NCBI GenBank assembly: GCA_009379925.1
Contig: WHSU01000008.1
Coordinates: 45,057 to 109,056, forward strand
Origin: Dehalococcoidia bacterium
GTDB taxonomy: Bacteria; Chloroflexota; Dehalococcoidia; UBA2979
DNA: 64,000 nucleotides
Reading direction: 5' to 3'
Part shown: positions 16,105 through 25,061 of the stretch, in pieces
Position numbering within the stretch: the stretch's first letter is position 1
Layout: each line of letters starts with the position of its first letter
Position numbers and translations under genes: made by a program
The notes under the pieces: model-generated
What the model saw: the letters and a program-made list of their open reading frames with translations, nothing else
Databases searched by the model: none
Told to the model about the DNA's origin: nothing

Positions 16105-16899
16105 CTACTCGCTGCTGACTTGCTGGTGGTAGCTGCAGAGCGCGGCCTGGTACGGCGACTCCGTCTCCAGCCCGGAGGTGCGGATGGCGTCCTCCAGGTG
16201 GCCGCCCGGGTCGTGCTCCACGCCGTAGTGCAGTAGCAGCCGCTCGACGAGGATCGACGGCACGATGATCGGCCGCGAGCAGACATCGCAGGCGCGCAGC
16301 GCGTGGAAGCCGGCGGCGAACTCGTACGAGAGGGGGCCGGCGTGCGCACCCGGGTCGTCCGAGCGCGACCCACCACCCGTGCCGCCCTCCGCGATCTCCT
16401 CAATGAGGGTCGCTAGGTCTTTTGGGAGGCTGTCCACCGCTATCGGAAAGACCTCTGTCTCGCGGATCGCGGCCTGGATCAGCGCCTCGCTCTGTGCCGG
16501 ACCCGCCATCAGCACGGCCGCTGTCCGTGAGTGGCGCAGCACATACTCCGCCACCGAGCCGAGCAGGTTCCCACCGTCCTCGGTCTGCCCTCGTGTCGCC
16601 ATGACGATCGCCTGGCAGCCCAGACGCTCCGACTGCTCGATGATCGCAGGCCCCGGCGAGTCCCCCTCCACGGTGAGGACCTCGATGTCGGCGATCCCCG
16701 TGGCCTGAAGCTGGGTGCGCGCGTAGCCGAGCTGGCGCGCGGCCTCCTGTGCGTCCTCTGCGCTTTGCCCTCCATCGCGATGCACCACGTGCAGGAGGAC
16801 GACGCCGGTCGAGCCGCCTCGGGCAAGCTCTCGCGCGTGGACGACCGCCGAGGCGGCGTGCTTCGAGCCGTCGAGGGCCACGAGGATGCGTCGATACAT
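16105..16899 (-). CDS. universal stress protein (UspA) with a C-terminal Cys-containing extension
   Basis: A 264-residue protein, double the length of a single UspA domain. Residues 1-133 form the UspA fold (MYRRILVALDGSKHAASA; IVMATRGQTEDGG; NLLGSVAEYVLRHS). The G-x2-G part of the usual ATP loop is altered (GQTE). The remaining 130 residues do not look like a second UspA copy: they contain RACDVCSRPI near residue 207 and LCSYHQQ at the very end, a possible C-x2-C...C-x3-H metal site. Such a tail could sense metal or redox state. Function is inferred only for the UspA half. Confidence 0.78.
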   Translation of the reverse strand: MYRRILVALDGSKHAASAVVHARELARGGSTGVVLLHVVHRDGGQSAEDAQEAARQLGYARTQLQATGIADIEVLTVEGDSPGPAIIEQSERLGCQAIVMATRGQTEDGGNLLGSVAEYVLRHSRTAAVLMAGPAQSEALIQAAIRETEVFPIAVDSLPKDLATLIEEIAEGGTGGGSRSDDPGAHAGPLSYEFAAGFHALRACDVCSRPIIVPSILVERLLLHYGVEHDPGGHLEDAIRTSGLETESPYQAALCSYHQQVSSE

Positions 16900-16991
16900 G
16901 CGGGCCCCCTGCTCAGCTCAACCGGCAGCTCAACCTTCGCACGTCACGCGGCCCATGGCGGCATCCGCGACGTGATGCGCGGGAAGCCTCG

Positions 16992-17345
16992 CTACGCCTG
17001 CCCCCGGCGGAGGGGGTCCCGAGCCCGGCGCCTGGTGGAGCGCTGCAATTGGACGAAACCGTCTGTCTCCATGACTGGGCGGCCGAGGCGGAGGCAGTGA
17101 CGCTCCAGGCTACCGAATTCCGCGAAGTATCCGGCCGTCGGCATGTGCTCTTCGGGCCGGAACACGTCCACGTGCCCGTCGCTCAAGTCGATGACCTTGA
17201 TGCTGCGCTCGATGTTCGGCGCGAAGAACACGGTGACACCTCTGCGCTGGAGCTCATGCGGCTCCGCGGCGCCCAGGTTGTCGCTAGCCCACTCGAAACC
17301 ATCCACGGGCCGGCCCCTCTCGCGTTGACCCCAGGGTGGGGGCAT
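16992..17345 (-). CDS. hypothetical protein
   Basis: A 117-residue reading frame with protein-like composition between about residues 15 and 100 (RRGVTVFFAPNIERSIKVIDLS, GHVDVFRPEEHMPTAGYFAEFGSL), followed by an Arg-rich tail that may be spurious. I do not recognise the family. The ATG has no clear ribosome binding site. TAGCAT near 17408-17413 on the minus strand could be a -10 box about 60 bases upstream. It sits between UspA and VanY genes of the same orientation. Confidence 0.4.
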   Translation of the reverse strand: MPPPWGQRERGRPVDGFEWASDNLGAAEPHELQRRGVTVFFAPNIERSIKVIDLSDGHVDVFRPEEHMPTAGYFAEFGSLERHCLRLGRPVMETDGFVQLQRSTRRRARDPLRRGQA

Positions 17346-17435
17346 CTCGCGCGGGAAGGCGGGTCGCGGCGCGCCGCACGAAGGCCGTGCGCGTGCCTGT
17401 GGATCGATGCTAGCAGGCGACGGAACAGGCCCGGG

Positions 17436-18701
17436 TCAACCGGCTGCGCCCTGCGTCGGCAGGCGCTCCAGGTACTCGACCAGCGTCAATCCGCTGGCCG
17501 CCCAGGCGATGGCGTGGTCCGGGCCGATGTAGCGCCAGTGCCACGGCTCGTACTTGTAGCCGGTGGTCGACTCCGTGCCCTCCGCATAGCTGAGGGCGAA
17601 GCCGAAGCGAGGTGCGTTCTCCGTCAGCCACGCGCCGGCCTCCGTGTCCCCCAGGCGCTCGGACAGCTCCCAGCCCACCTCCTGGGTCGTCAGGTCCGCG
17701 GTGGTGCCCAGCTGGTGTTCGCTGTGACCAGGCGGCGCGCTGACACGCCGCGCCTCCGCCTCTCCCAGCTGGTCAATCCAGTACTGGAACGTCCACACCT
17801 GCACCTGGTAGGAGCGGTACGAGGAGCGCACGCGGATATCGAAGCCGGCGTCGCGGGCGGCGGCCAGCATCCGGATCAGCGGCTCGAGGGCCACCGCGCG
17901 GACTGCCTGGTCCGGGAAGCCCGGGGCGTGGTACTCGGCCGGGATCGGGACGACATCGACCGGTTCGTAGCCCGCCGGCAGGCCCCGTTCCTTGTCGACT
18001 ACCTGCGTCAGGCTGACGTTCCAGTCTCCCGGCGACCGCAACTCGAGGGTCTGCACCATCGCATCGAGGACGCGGCGGTTCTGCTCGTAGTCGGCGTCCG
18101 GTAAGCCGTAGGCCACTGCCATCAAGGCGCCACCACCCGTCGCGATCACGTAGCGGTACTCACGGAGGCTGCTGGGAGCGGCCGGCGAGTCATCGCTCCC
18201 GGACATCTTCGAAGTCTCGACCTCAAAGCGCGTGGCCTCGTGCCCGGCGACCTCCGTCGGCTCCTCGGAGAGCACCTGAAGCGTCTGGCTGTCCACCATG
18301 GTCTCGACCAGCTCCGTATAGCCGTCCGCGCCACGCGCGAACTCGATGGGCGCCCGCCCGCCGCCATCTGGCGGCATGCCCAGCGGCCCAGGCGCGAAGT
18401 AGCGGCATGCCTCCGCAGCGTCGCCGTCGGCGGTCGCCCAGCCGTCCGGGTAGCGCACCGCGAAGCCAACCTGCGCGTTCTCGCACGACTGCGTCAGCGC
18501 CGGGTCCCCGTCGGCCGTCGCGGCGACCGTCGGGGTGGCGGGCGCGGCGGTCGATGTGCCGGCGACCGGCGTGGAGGTGGGGGTGTCCTCGGCTTCGCCG
18601 CCGCCGCACGCGACAAGCAAGGCTGAGGTGAGGAGCGCGAGGAGGTACGCAGCGTTGCGCGGCCGCCGGTGGCCTCGCTCGGGGGCCTTCGAGGTGCTCA
18701 T
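17436..18701 (-). CDS. lipoprotein with VanY-type D-alanyl-D-alanine carboxypeptidase domain
   Basis: A 421-residue secreted lipoprotein: lipobox LVAC near residue 32, a Thr/Ala-rich linker, an unrecognised domain (about 70-220) and a C-terminal M15B peptidase domain (about 225-415). The latter has SSYRSYQVQ, the zinc-site motif PGHSEHQLGTTADL and EPWHWRYIG. It should trim D-Ala from peptidoglycan stems. On the minus strand TACCGT lies six bases before the ATG with no Shine-Dalgarno, which suggests a leaderless transcript. Confidence 0.85.
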   Translation of the reverse strand: MSTSKAPERGHRRPRNAAYLLALLTSALLVACGGGEAEDTPTSTPVAGTSTAAPATPTVAATADGDPALTQSCENAQVGFAVRYPDGWATADGDAAEACRYFAPGPLGMPPDGGGRAPIEFARGADGYTELVETMVDSQTLQVLSEEPTEVAGHEATRFEVETSKMSGSDDSPAAPSSLREYRYVIATGGGALMAVAYGLPDADYEQNRRVLDAMVQTLELRSPGDWNVSLTQVVDKERGLPAGYEPVDVVPIPAEYHAPGFPDQAVRAVALEPLIRMLAAARDAGFDIRVRSSYRSYQVQVWTFQYWIDQLGEAEARRVSAPPGHSEHQLGTTADLTTQEVGWELSERLGDTEAGAWLTENAPRFGFALSYAEGTESTTGYKYEPWHWRYIGPDHAIAWAASGLTLVEYLERLPTQGAAG

Positions 18702-18829
18702 GCGTCTACGGTAGGCGGGCGGGCGGACAGGTGCATCAGCCGGAGGCCAGCAGCGTCTGACCGGCAGCTGACGCTCGCGCCTCCTCGATGCCCCGCTACC
18801 CTGTGGGGCGCAGCCCACGGAGGTCACCC

Positions 18830-19900
18830 ATGCTCCGCCCGCCGATCGAGCCGATGCTGGCGCGCCGCGAGGACGCCATCCCGAGCGGGAACGGTTGGCT
18901 CTACGAGCCGAAATGGGACGGCTTCCGCGCGCTCGTGTTCTTCGATGGCGAGCACGTGGAACTTCAGAGCCGGGACACCAAGCCTCTGGGGCGGTACTTC
19001 CCGGAGCTCGTCGCGGGCCTCGAGGCGTCGCTCGCGCCGGCCGGGCGACCGCTGGTGTTGGACGGCGAGGTCGTGGTGGTGGGAGAGCGCGGACTCGAGT
19101 TCGACGCGCTGCGGATGCGCATCCACCCGGCCGAGTCGCGCGTCCAGAAACTCTCCCGCGAGATCCCGGCGACGTTCATCGCGTTCGACCTGCTCCAGGA
19201 CGGCGACGCGGCGTTGCTGGCGCGGCCCTTCGAGGAGCGCCGGGAACTGCTCGAGGGCGTGGCGCAAGAGTGGTCGAGTGCGGGGGGCTGGATCGCCCTG
19301 ACACCGGCCACGCGCGACCTGGAGGAGGCGCGGACGTGGTTCGAGAGCTTCGAAGGCGCCGGCCTCGATGGCATCGTGGCGAAGCGGCTGGACGGGCCCT
19401 ACGAGCCCGGCGTGCGGTCGCTGGTCAAAGTGAAGCACCTGCGTACGGTCGACTGCGTGGTGGCCGGCCTGCGCTGGGCGAAGGGCGCGGAGGGCGACGC
19501 CATCGGCTCGCTGCTGCTCGGGCTCTTCGATGAGGAGAGTGTGCTGCACTACGTCGGCCACACCTCAAGCTTCAAGGCGGCCGAGCGGCGGGCGCTGGCC
19601 GAGGAACTGCGGCCGCTGTTCACGGAGGACGAGTCGGAGGGCTTCGGACGGGGTCGGACGCCCGGTGGGCCGAGTCGCTGGCGCGGTGCGGCGGACACCG
19701 CGTGGGTGCGTCTTCGGCCGGAGCGCGTCTGCGAGGTGACGTTCGACCAGCTGCAGGGGGCACGATTCCGCCACGCCTCGACGTTTCGGCGATGGCGCCC
19801 GGACAAGCCGCCCGAGGCGTGCCGCTTCGACCAGCTCGACTCCGCGCTCCCCTTCGACCTCGCCGAGGTGCTGGGCCGCGCTCCCGCCGCGAGGGACTGA
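18830..19900 (+). CDS. ligC: ATP-dependent DNA ligase (LigC/LigD ligase-domain type)
   Basis: A 356-residue ATP-dependent DNA ligase: an adenylation domain with the nucleotidyl-lysine motif EPKWDGFR near residue 28, motif III (FIAFDLL), motif IV (EGAGLDGIVAKR) and motif V (SLVKVKHLRTVDCVV), then an OB-fold domain. Size and motifs fit the small LigC or the ligase part of LigD in bacterial non-homologous end joining. ATG 18830 follows ACGGAGG. It converges on a LigD-type polymerase gene 88 bases away, which supports an NHEJ role; no Ku gene lies in the window. Confidence 0.88.
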   Translation: MLRPPIEPMLARREDAIPSGNGWLYEPKWDGFRALVFFDGEHVELQSRDTKPLGRYFPELVAGLEASLAPAGRPLVLDGEVVVVGERGLEFDALRMRIHPAESRVQKLSREIPATFIAFDLLQDGDAALLARPFEERRELLEGVAQEWSSAGGWIALTPATRDLEEARTWFESFEGAGLDGIVAKRLDGPYEPGVRSLVKVKHLRTVDCVVAGLRWAKGAEGDAIGSLLLGLFDEESVLHYVGHTSSFKAAERRALAEELRPLFTEDESEGFGRGRTPGGPSRWRGAADTAWVRLRPERVCEVTFDQLQGARFRHASTFRRWRPDKPPEACRFDQLDSALPFDLAEVLGRAPAARD

Positions 19901-19988
19901 CCGCGGCTGCGCCGTGTCCTTCCGAGGACGGGAGCCTCTACCGTCGCTGATCGGTGGGCACAGACTCAGAACAAGTTTGAGCGGGTTA

Positions 19989-21002
19989 TCATTTCGAGGC
20001 CCGTCGCCGGCTGGGCTGTGCCCGCACGGGCTCGTCCTCGCCCTTCGGGAAATGCGGCGGCCATGGCGCATCGCCCTGACCGCCCCGCTCCTGCCGCTCG
20101 ACCAGTTCGAGCAGCGGCTCGAGGGAGAACGCGCGGTCATCGATGCCCGCACCTGGGTCGCCCCGCTCCCGCAGGCGCGCCGGCACCGTCGCGAGTGTGA
20201 AGGCCGCCGGGTCGGCATCGGCGACCTCAGACCAGTCGAGTGGGCACGAGACGCGGGCGTCGGGCATCGCGCGGACGGAGTAGGCAGAAGCGACGGTGCG
20301 GTCGCGGGCGTTCTGGTTGTAATCGATGAACACGCCGTGCCGCTCCTCCTTCCACCACGCGGTGGTCGCCAGCGCGGGGATCCGACGCTCCACCTCGCGT
20401 CCGAGGGCGAGGGCCGAGCGCCGCACGTCCGCAAAGCCCCAGCGAGGCTCGATGCGGACGTAGATATGGATGCCGCGCGAGCCGGAGGTCTTCGGGAACG
20501 ACGCGTAGCCCAGTTCAGAGAGCACCGCGCCCACCTCGAGCGCCACCTCCCGCACCTGTGCGAAGTCCGCCTCGGGCGTCGGGTCGAGGTCGACGCGCAG
20601 CTCGTCCGGACGGTCCACGTCGGCCGTGCGGACGGGCCACGGGTTGAGGTCGAGGCACCCGAGGTTGGCGGCCCACGCGAGGTCGGCAACCTCGTTGGCG
20701 ACGACCATGTCCGCGTGGCGGCCGCTGGGGAACGTGATGCGGGAGACGCCGACCCACTCCGGCCGCGATTTCGGCGCCCGCTTCTGGAAGAACGGCTCCT
20801 CGGCCGCGCCGTTGACGAAGCGCTTCAGCACCATCGGGCGGTCGCGCACCCCTCGGAGCGCCGCCTCACCGACTTCGAGGTAGTAGCGGACCAGGTCCAG
20901 CTTGGTGTAGCCGGCCTCCGGGAAGTACACCTTCCCGGGGTTGGAGACCGTGACCGTGCGGCCGCCGGCGTCGACCTCGACGTGGTCTGCACGCGGCGGC
21001 AT
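19989..21002 (-). CDS. ligD: LigD-type DNA polymerase/primase domain protein
   Basis: A 337-residue stand-alone polymerase domain (AEP superfamily) as found in LigD. It has the N-terminal VTVSNPGKVYFPEAGYTKLDLVRYY, the paired metal aspartates in LRVDLDPTP, the basic SGSRGIHIYVRI motif and the late DYNQNARDRTVASAYSVR. It would fill gaps with ribo- or deoxynucleotides during end joining. AAGGGG precedes the ATG, and a small Cys-rich protein gene ends 15 bases upstream, so the two probably share a transcript. No nuclease or ligase domain is attached; the ligase is the separate convergent gene. Confidence 0.88.
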   Translation of the reverse strand: MPPRADHVEVDAGGRTVTVSNPGKVYFPEAGYTKLDLVRYYLEVGEAALRGVRDRPMVLKRFVNGAAEEPFFQKRAPKSRPEWVGVSRITFPSGRHADMVVANEVADLAWAANLGCLDLNPWPVRTADVDRPDELRVDLDPTPEADFAQVREVALEVGAVLSELGYASFPKTSGSRGIHIYVRIEPRWGFADVRRSALALGREVERRIPALATTAWWKEERHGVFIDYNQNARDRTVASAYSVRAMPDARVSCPLDWSEVADADPAAFTLATVPARLRERGDPGAGIDDRAFSLEPLLELVERQERGGQGDAPWPPHFPKGEDEPVRAQPSRRRASK

Positions 21003-21017
21003 CGCGACCCCTTGCTG

Positions 21018-21206
21018 CTATGGCCCATCAGGGCGCGGGACGAAGTTGTGCCAGTCACCACACACGATACAACGCACGCGCGTCGCGACCTCGCCCTCGA
21101 CATCCTGGAGGACGTGCTCGTCGTCCGCGTGTCCACAGACCGCACAGAGGTCGGCGATCGGCACATCCTCGTCGAGTTCGCCCGCGTCATTGGGTTCGGC
21201 GACCAT
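21018..21206 (-). CDS. small zinc-ribbon-like hypothetical protein
   Basis: A 62-residue protein with two Cys pairs, LCAVCGHADDEH and RCIVCGDWHNF, spaced as in zinc ribbons. Nothing else is recognisable. It ends 15 bases before the LigD-type polymerase gene and lies on the same strand, so it may be co-expressed with the repair enzyme. A role as a DNA-binding accessory factor is only a guess. Confidence 0.6.
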   Translation of the reverse strand: MVAEPNDAGELDEDVPIADLCAVCGHADDEHVLQDVEGEVATRVRCIVCGDWHNFVPRPDGP

Positions 21207-21504
21207 GGCGGCCTCCTGCTACAGGTCTCGATGTCGCTCTGTAGGTGGCGTGGGGCCAGATGTCCCCCTCAACTCACCGTACCGCCCGAGCGCAACGCGA
21301 GGCACGCGCGCGCCACGATTCAGCGAGTGCGCGCCCGCGCAGATAGCCCCCGTCCCACCGCCGGGCTGGACCCCCGGGCAGGGGGAGCGGGTGCATCGGA
21401 CGTGGTGGTCAAACGTGGAATGGGAGGCGCTGTTCGCCGGCGGCGTCCCGGCCGGCACCGCTGCTGGCGCGCTGTCGATGACGGGGCCCCGCCTCGCGGG
21501 CCGG

Positions 21505-23022
21505 CTACTCGCGAGAGGTGGGGACGCTAAAGCCGAACTCGCTGCCACCGCCTTCGCGCGGGGCGGCCCAGATCGTCCCGCCCATCTCCTCGACGACGCG
21601 CTTGCAGACGGTGAGGCCCAACCCGGCGCCGCCGATGAAGTTCCGGAAGCGCTGGGAGCGATAGAAACGGTCGAACAAGCGCTCGGTCTCCTCCGCGTCG
21701 AGTCCGGCGCCGCGGTCCAGCACACGCACAACGACCTCGTCCGGACGCCCCTCGACGTGGACCCGGATGCCGGCGCCGGCGGGGCTGTACTTCATCGCGT
21801 TGCTGAGCAGGTTGTCCAGCACCATCCCGATCGCCGTCTCCGAGGCTTCCACGGGCGACAGGTCCTCCGGCAGGTCAATGTGCACCTGGTGCGACTCGTT
21901 GGCCCGCCGTGCCACCGCCCGGCGCACCACCGGGCCGAGCGCGACCGGCTCCACCTCCAGCTCGTCGTGCTCCAGGCGTGCCAGGACGAGCATGTTCTCG
22001 ATCACGTCGCGCATGCGCTGCGCGCCCTCCGCGAGGTCATCGATCAGTTCCTTTGCCTCGTCGGGCAGCTGGGAGTAGCGCCCAAGGAACCGCGCGTTGC
22101 TCATGATGGTGGTCAGGGGCGTCCGCAACTCGTGTGAGACGAGGCCGAGGAACTCGTCCTTGACCGCGTTCGCGCGCTGCAGTTCGTCCTCCATGCGCTT
22201 GCGCTCGGTGATGTCGACGACTGATGCGCCGATACACATGAGGTTGCCGTCGGTGCCCTCCACCGGGAAAACGTAGCAGAGGAAGTTGCGGTTGCCGCTC
22301 AGCGTGTGGAACTCGAAGCGTTGCGCCTCGCGCGTGGCGAGCAGAGTGCGTAGGAACGGCTCCACCTGTGTCCAGACGCCGGGCACCACCTCCGCCACGG
22401 TGCGGCCGAGCATGGCCGCGGACGGCTCCTCGTTCATGTCCGCCAGCGTGTCGTTGACGCGCAGGAAGCGGAACTGCGTGTCCAGCAGGGCCATGCCCAG
22501 CGGGGCGTGCTCGATGAACCCCTCGAGGACGGCGTAGCTCGCGGTCGAGCGCACCAGCGCCTCACGGGCGCGCTCGTTGGCGCGCTCGCTCAGGACGCGC
22601 AGAGCGGCCATCTGGGCGCGGTCGGGGCGGTGGTCCGGCCGCGTCCCGGCCGCTGACCGGCGCACCGTGACGTCCAACAGCCTCAGCCGCACGCCTTCAG
22701 AGGGCGCACCGGCTACCGGCGCCAGGCGACAGCGCATCCAGCGATACTCGCCCCGGGCGTTGCGGATGCGCAATTCGCAGCGCTCGCGGCCGGCGCTCGC
22801 TGCCCGCGCAATGGCGTCGCTGAGCCGCTCCAGGTCGTCCCGGTGGACCAGTCCGACCCAGCCCTCGGCGATCAGGGTGGCGGGGTCGCGCCCGCAGAAC
22901 CGTACCCACTCGTCGCCCACGTCCGTGAGCCGTCCCTCGATGTCCGTCGAGCACCTGAGCAGCATGGGAGGGCGAGCCGCGCGTGAGCGCCGCACCACTG
23001 GCGAAGCAGGGCTATCCGGCAT
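21505..23022 (-). CDS. PAS-domain sensor histidine kinase
   Basis: A 505-residue soluble kinase with no membrane segment: PAS 1 (about 18-120, TDIEGRLTDVGDEWVRFCGRDP), PAS 2 (about 165-285, LLDTQFRFLRVNDTLADMNEE), dimerisation/H-box VSHELRTPLTT, N-box DNLLSNAMKYS, G1 DRGAGL, F-box LFDRFYRS and G2 GGAGLGL. It should autophosphorylate in response to a cytoplasmic signal read by the PAS domains. The start ATG at 23020-23022 has AGGA upstream; the open frame beyond it looks non-coding. No response regulator gene is adjacent. Confidence 0.87.
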   Translation of the reverse strand: MPDSPASPVVRRSRAARPPMLLRCSTDIEGRLTDVGDEWVRFCGRDPATLIAEGWVGLVHRDDLERLSDAIARAASAGRERCELRIRNARGEYRWMRCRLAPVAGAPSEGVRLRLLDVTVRRSAAGTRPDHRPDRAQMAALRVLSERANERAREALVRSTASYAVLEGFIEHAPLGMALLDTQFRFLRVNDTLADMNEEPSAAMLGRTVAEVVPGVWTQVEPFLRTLLATREAQRFEFHTLSGNRNFLCYVFPVEGTDGNLMCIGASVVDITERKRMEDELQRANAVKDEFLGLVSHELRTPLTTIMSNARFLGRYSQLPDEAKELIDDLAEGAQRMRDVIENMLVLARLEHDELEVEPVALGPVVRRAVARRANESHQVHIDLPEDLSPVEASETAIGMVLDNLLSNAMKYSPAGAGIRVHVEGRPDEVVVRVLDRGAGLDAEETERLFDRFYRSQRFRNFIGGAGLGLTVCKRVVEEMGGTIWAAPREGGGSEFGFSVPTSRE

Positions 23023-23274
23023 CGTGGCGTCCTGACCGAAACGATGGGCCTCGTTCGTTTCCGGCGGCCTCAGGGGCTCATGATACGCAGGGCGGCAAGC
23101 GCCACGGGGTGAGCAGGAGCCGGAGCCTCGGGGGGCGCTGGCCGGCTCGGTGCGCTGACATCCTCCGGCTGCGACGGGGTCCCAGCGGGGCAGACGCACT
23201 TGCCTCGTCGCGTGCGGCTAGATGGCGCCCTTGAATCGACGGCCGCGCTGGGTCCTCACGCGCTGCTGCACGAA

Positions 23275-23726
23275 CTACATCACCGGCACGCCAAAGCCAC
23301 AGCTGGTCGTGGTGTGCGTTATCACGATCTCTGCCGCCTGGCGCTCCGGCAGTTCGATGTCCTCGGCGGGCGCCGATCGGAGCAGGTCCGCGACCGGGGA
23401 CTCGTCGAGGGGGGGACGGTGGCGTGACCGAAGAGACGCACGACCGCCGCGTCATCGCCGTCGACAGACATCGCCATCACCGTGACCGGCCCGCCGAGCG
23501 CGGCGTGACGGGCGGTCTCGTTGCCGCTTCCGGTGTAGTCCAGGTACGCCACGCGGTGCTTGTCCAGGACATGCAGAGGAGAGCCACCCTTGGGCGAGAG
23601 GTTCACCGGTCCCTGCCCGGCCGGCCCAGGCGAGAGGTCGGGCGCCACGCTCGCGACGAAGAACAGCTGCGCCGTCCGCAGGAGGTCCGCCTGCTCCGCG
23701 GTGATGTGGTCGAAGTCCGTGGCCAT
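23275..23726 (-). pseudogene. pyridoxamine 5'-phosphate oxidase-fold protein, frameshifted
   Basis: The first frame (from 23726) gives a PNPOx-like N-terminus: ITAEQADLLRTAQLFFVASV, VNLSPKGGSPLHVLD, RVAYLDYTGSGNET. At a run of seven G on the plus strand (23409-23415) the reading frame is lost. Adding one base there continues as LDESPVADLL and ends HTTTSCGFGVPVM, the normal family C-terminus, with a stop at 23275-23277. So the gene is one base short of intact, by true mutation or sequencing error. Members bind FMN or F420 and reduce small substrates. Confidence 0.8.
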
Positions 23727-23854
23727 GCCGGGTGCCTCCCGAATCCGGCACCGAGCATAGGGCCGCGCCGTCCACTGCGATTGACGCCTCGATTCTCCAC
23801 GTGATAGCCAGTGCCCGTCGGGCAGGCATCAGGCGAACGTGGAGCGGGGGCGCC

Positions 23855-25039
23855 GTGGAGCAGCCGCTGGCCGGCATCCGGGCCATCGAGGTGGGTGGGA
23901 CGCTGGCCGCCGCGGCGGCGACGAAGACCGTGTCCGACTTCGGCGCGGACGTGGTGAAGGTAGAGCCGCCCGGCGGCGCCTCGATGCGGCGCCTGCCGCC
24001 GTTTCCGGACGACGCGCCGGGTCTCGAGCGCGGTGCGTTCCACGTCGCGCTGGACACGGGCAAGCGCTCGGTCGTGCTGGACGTGGAGACGCCGTCCGGC
24101 CGCGAGGTGCTCGCGCGCCTGGGCGCCACCGCGGACCTCGTCGTGCTCGATGCACCGCCCGAAGCGGCGGAGCGGCTGCTCACCGCCCTCGAGCGCTGCG
24201 AACCGGCGCCGAACACCGTGGTGCTGACGCCGCACGGCCTCGAGGAGCCGCTGAGCGGCCGCGTGGAGGACGACCTGTCGCTCTTTGCCGCGTCCTCGCG
24301 GATGCGGCACCACTCGATCACCGGCGAAGAGCCGCTGCGCTACGCACCACAGGCCGCGACCGTGCAGTGGGGCGCGACGGCCGCCGCCGCCGGCATCGCT
24401 GCGGTGTGGGGGCGGCGGCAAGACGGACGCGCACGACGCATCGAGGTGGCGGGCGTGGACGCGCTGCTCGGGAACGTCGACACGTGGTTCCTGATCTGGC
24501 AATTCGTGGGCGCGGAGATGCCCCGACAGGGAGGGCAGTCGAAGCTGGCCTACCCCGCCGGCGGCTATCGCTGCGCCGACGGCTACGTGACGTTTGCCGC
24601 TTCTAACGAGCCGTTCTTCTCGCGCCTGTGCGGCGGCATCGGCCACCCCGAACTCACCGCGGACCCGCGCTTCGCCTCCCCGCTGGTCAAGGCCGAGCAC
24701 TGGGCGGACTTCATGACCTACCTCGGGCCGTGGCTCGAAAGCCGCACCCGCGACGAAGTGTTCACGACGCTCCAGGCGCACGGCGTGATGGTCGCGCCGA
24801 TCCTCGACGTCTCGGAGGTGGTGCAGGACCGCCAGGCGTTGGCGCGCGGCTCGTTCGTCGAGGTCGGTACGCCGGAGGGTGGGACGGCGACCGTTGCCGG
24901 GCCGCCGTTCCGGCTGCCGGAGGCCTGGGAGGCGCGCGCCGCGCCACGCCTCGGCGAGCACACGGTGGAGGTGATGGACGCGCTGGGCTACAGCCGTAGC
25001 GAGCAGGTAGCGCTCTTCCGCGCCGGCGCGACTGGTTGA
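23855..25039 (+). CDS. CaiB/BaiF family CoA-transferase
   Basis: A 394-residue class III CoA-transferase-like protein: N-terminal LAGIRAIEVGGTLAAAAATK, the nucleotide-fold segment GADVVKVEPPGGASMR, and a C-terminal LGEHTVEVMDALGYS. An Asp is present near the expected catalytic place (AGVDALLGN). It would move CoA between carboxylic acids. GTG 23855 follows a G-rich stretch and gives the family-typical N-terminus. It begins a same-strand run of CoA-transferase, SDR and enoyl-CoA hydratase genes. Confidence 0.82.
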   Translation: MEQPLAGIRAIEVGGTLAAAAATKTVSDFGADVVKVEPPGGASMRRLPPFPDDAPGLERGAFHVALDTGKRSVVLDVETPSGREVLARLGATADLVVLDAPPEAAERLLTALERCEPAPNTVVLTPHGLEEPLSGRVEDDLSLFAASSRMRHHSITGEEPLRYAPQAATVQWGATAAAAGIAAVWGRRQDGRARRIEVAGVDALLGNVDTWFLIWQFVGAEMPRQGGQSKLAYPAGGYRCADGYVTFAASNEPFFSRLCGGIGHPELTADPRFASPLVKAEHWADFMTYLGPWLESRTRDEVFTTLQAHGVMVAPILDVSEVVQDRQALARGSFVEVGTPEGGTATVAGPPFRLPEAWEARAAPRLGEHTVEVMDALGYSRSEQVALFRAGATG

Positions 25040-25061
25040 TGGTGCATGACGGGATGAGGCG

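Noticed and set aside
21207..21504. Plus-strand reading frame between the mini-protein and the histidine kinase
   Set aside because: Composition looks partly protein-like, but it runs on antisense into the kinase C-terminus and lacks a start signal.
19914..21530. 538-codon plus-strand frame over the LigD-type polymerase gene
   Set aside because: The opposite strand has a complete recognised domain; this frame is a high-GC shadow.
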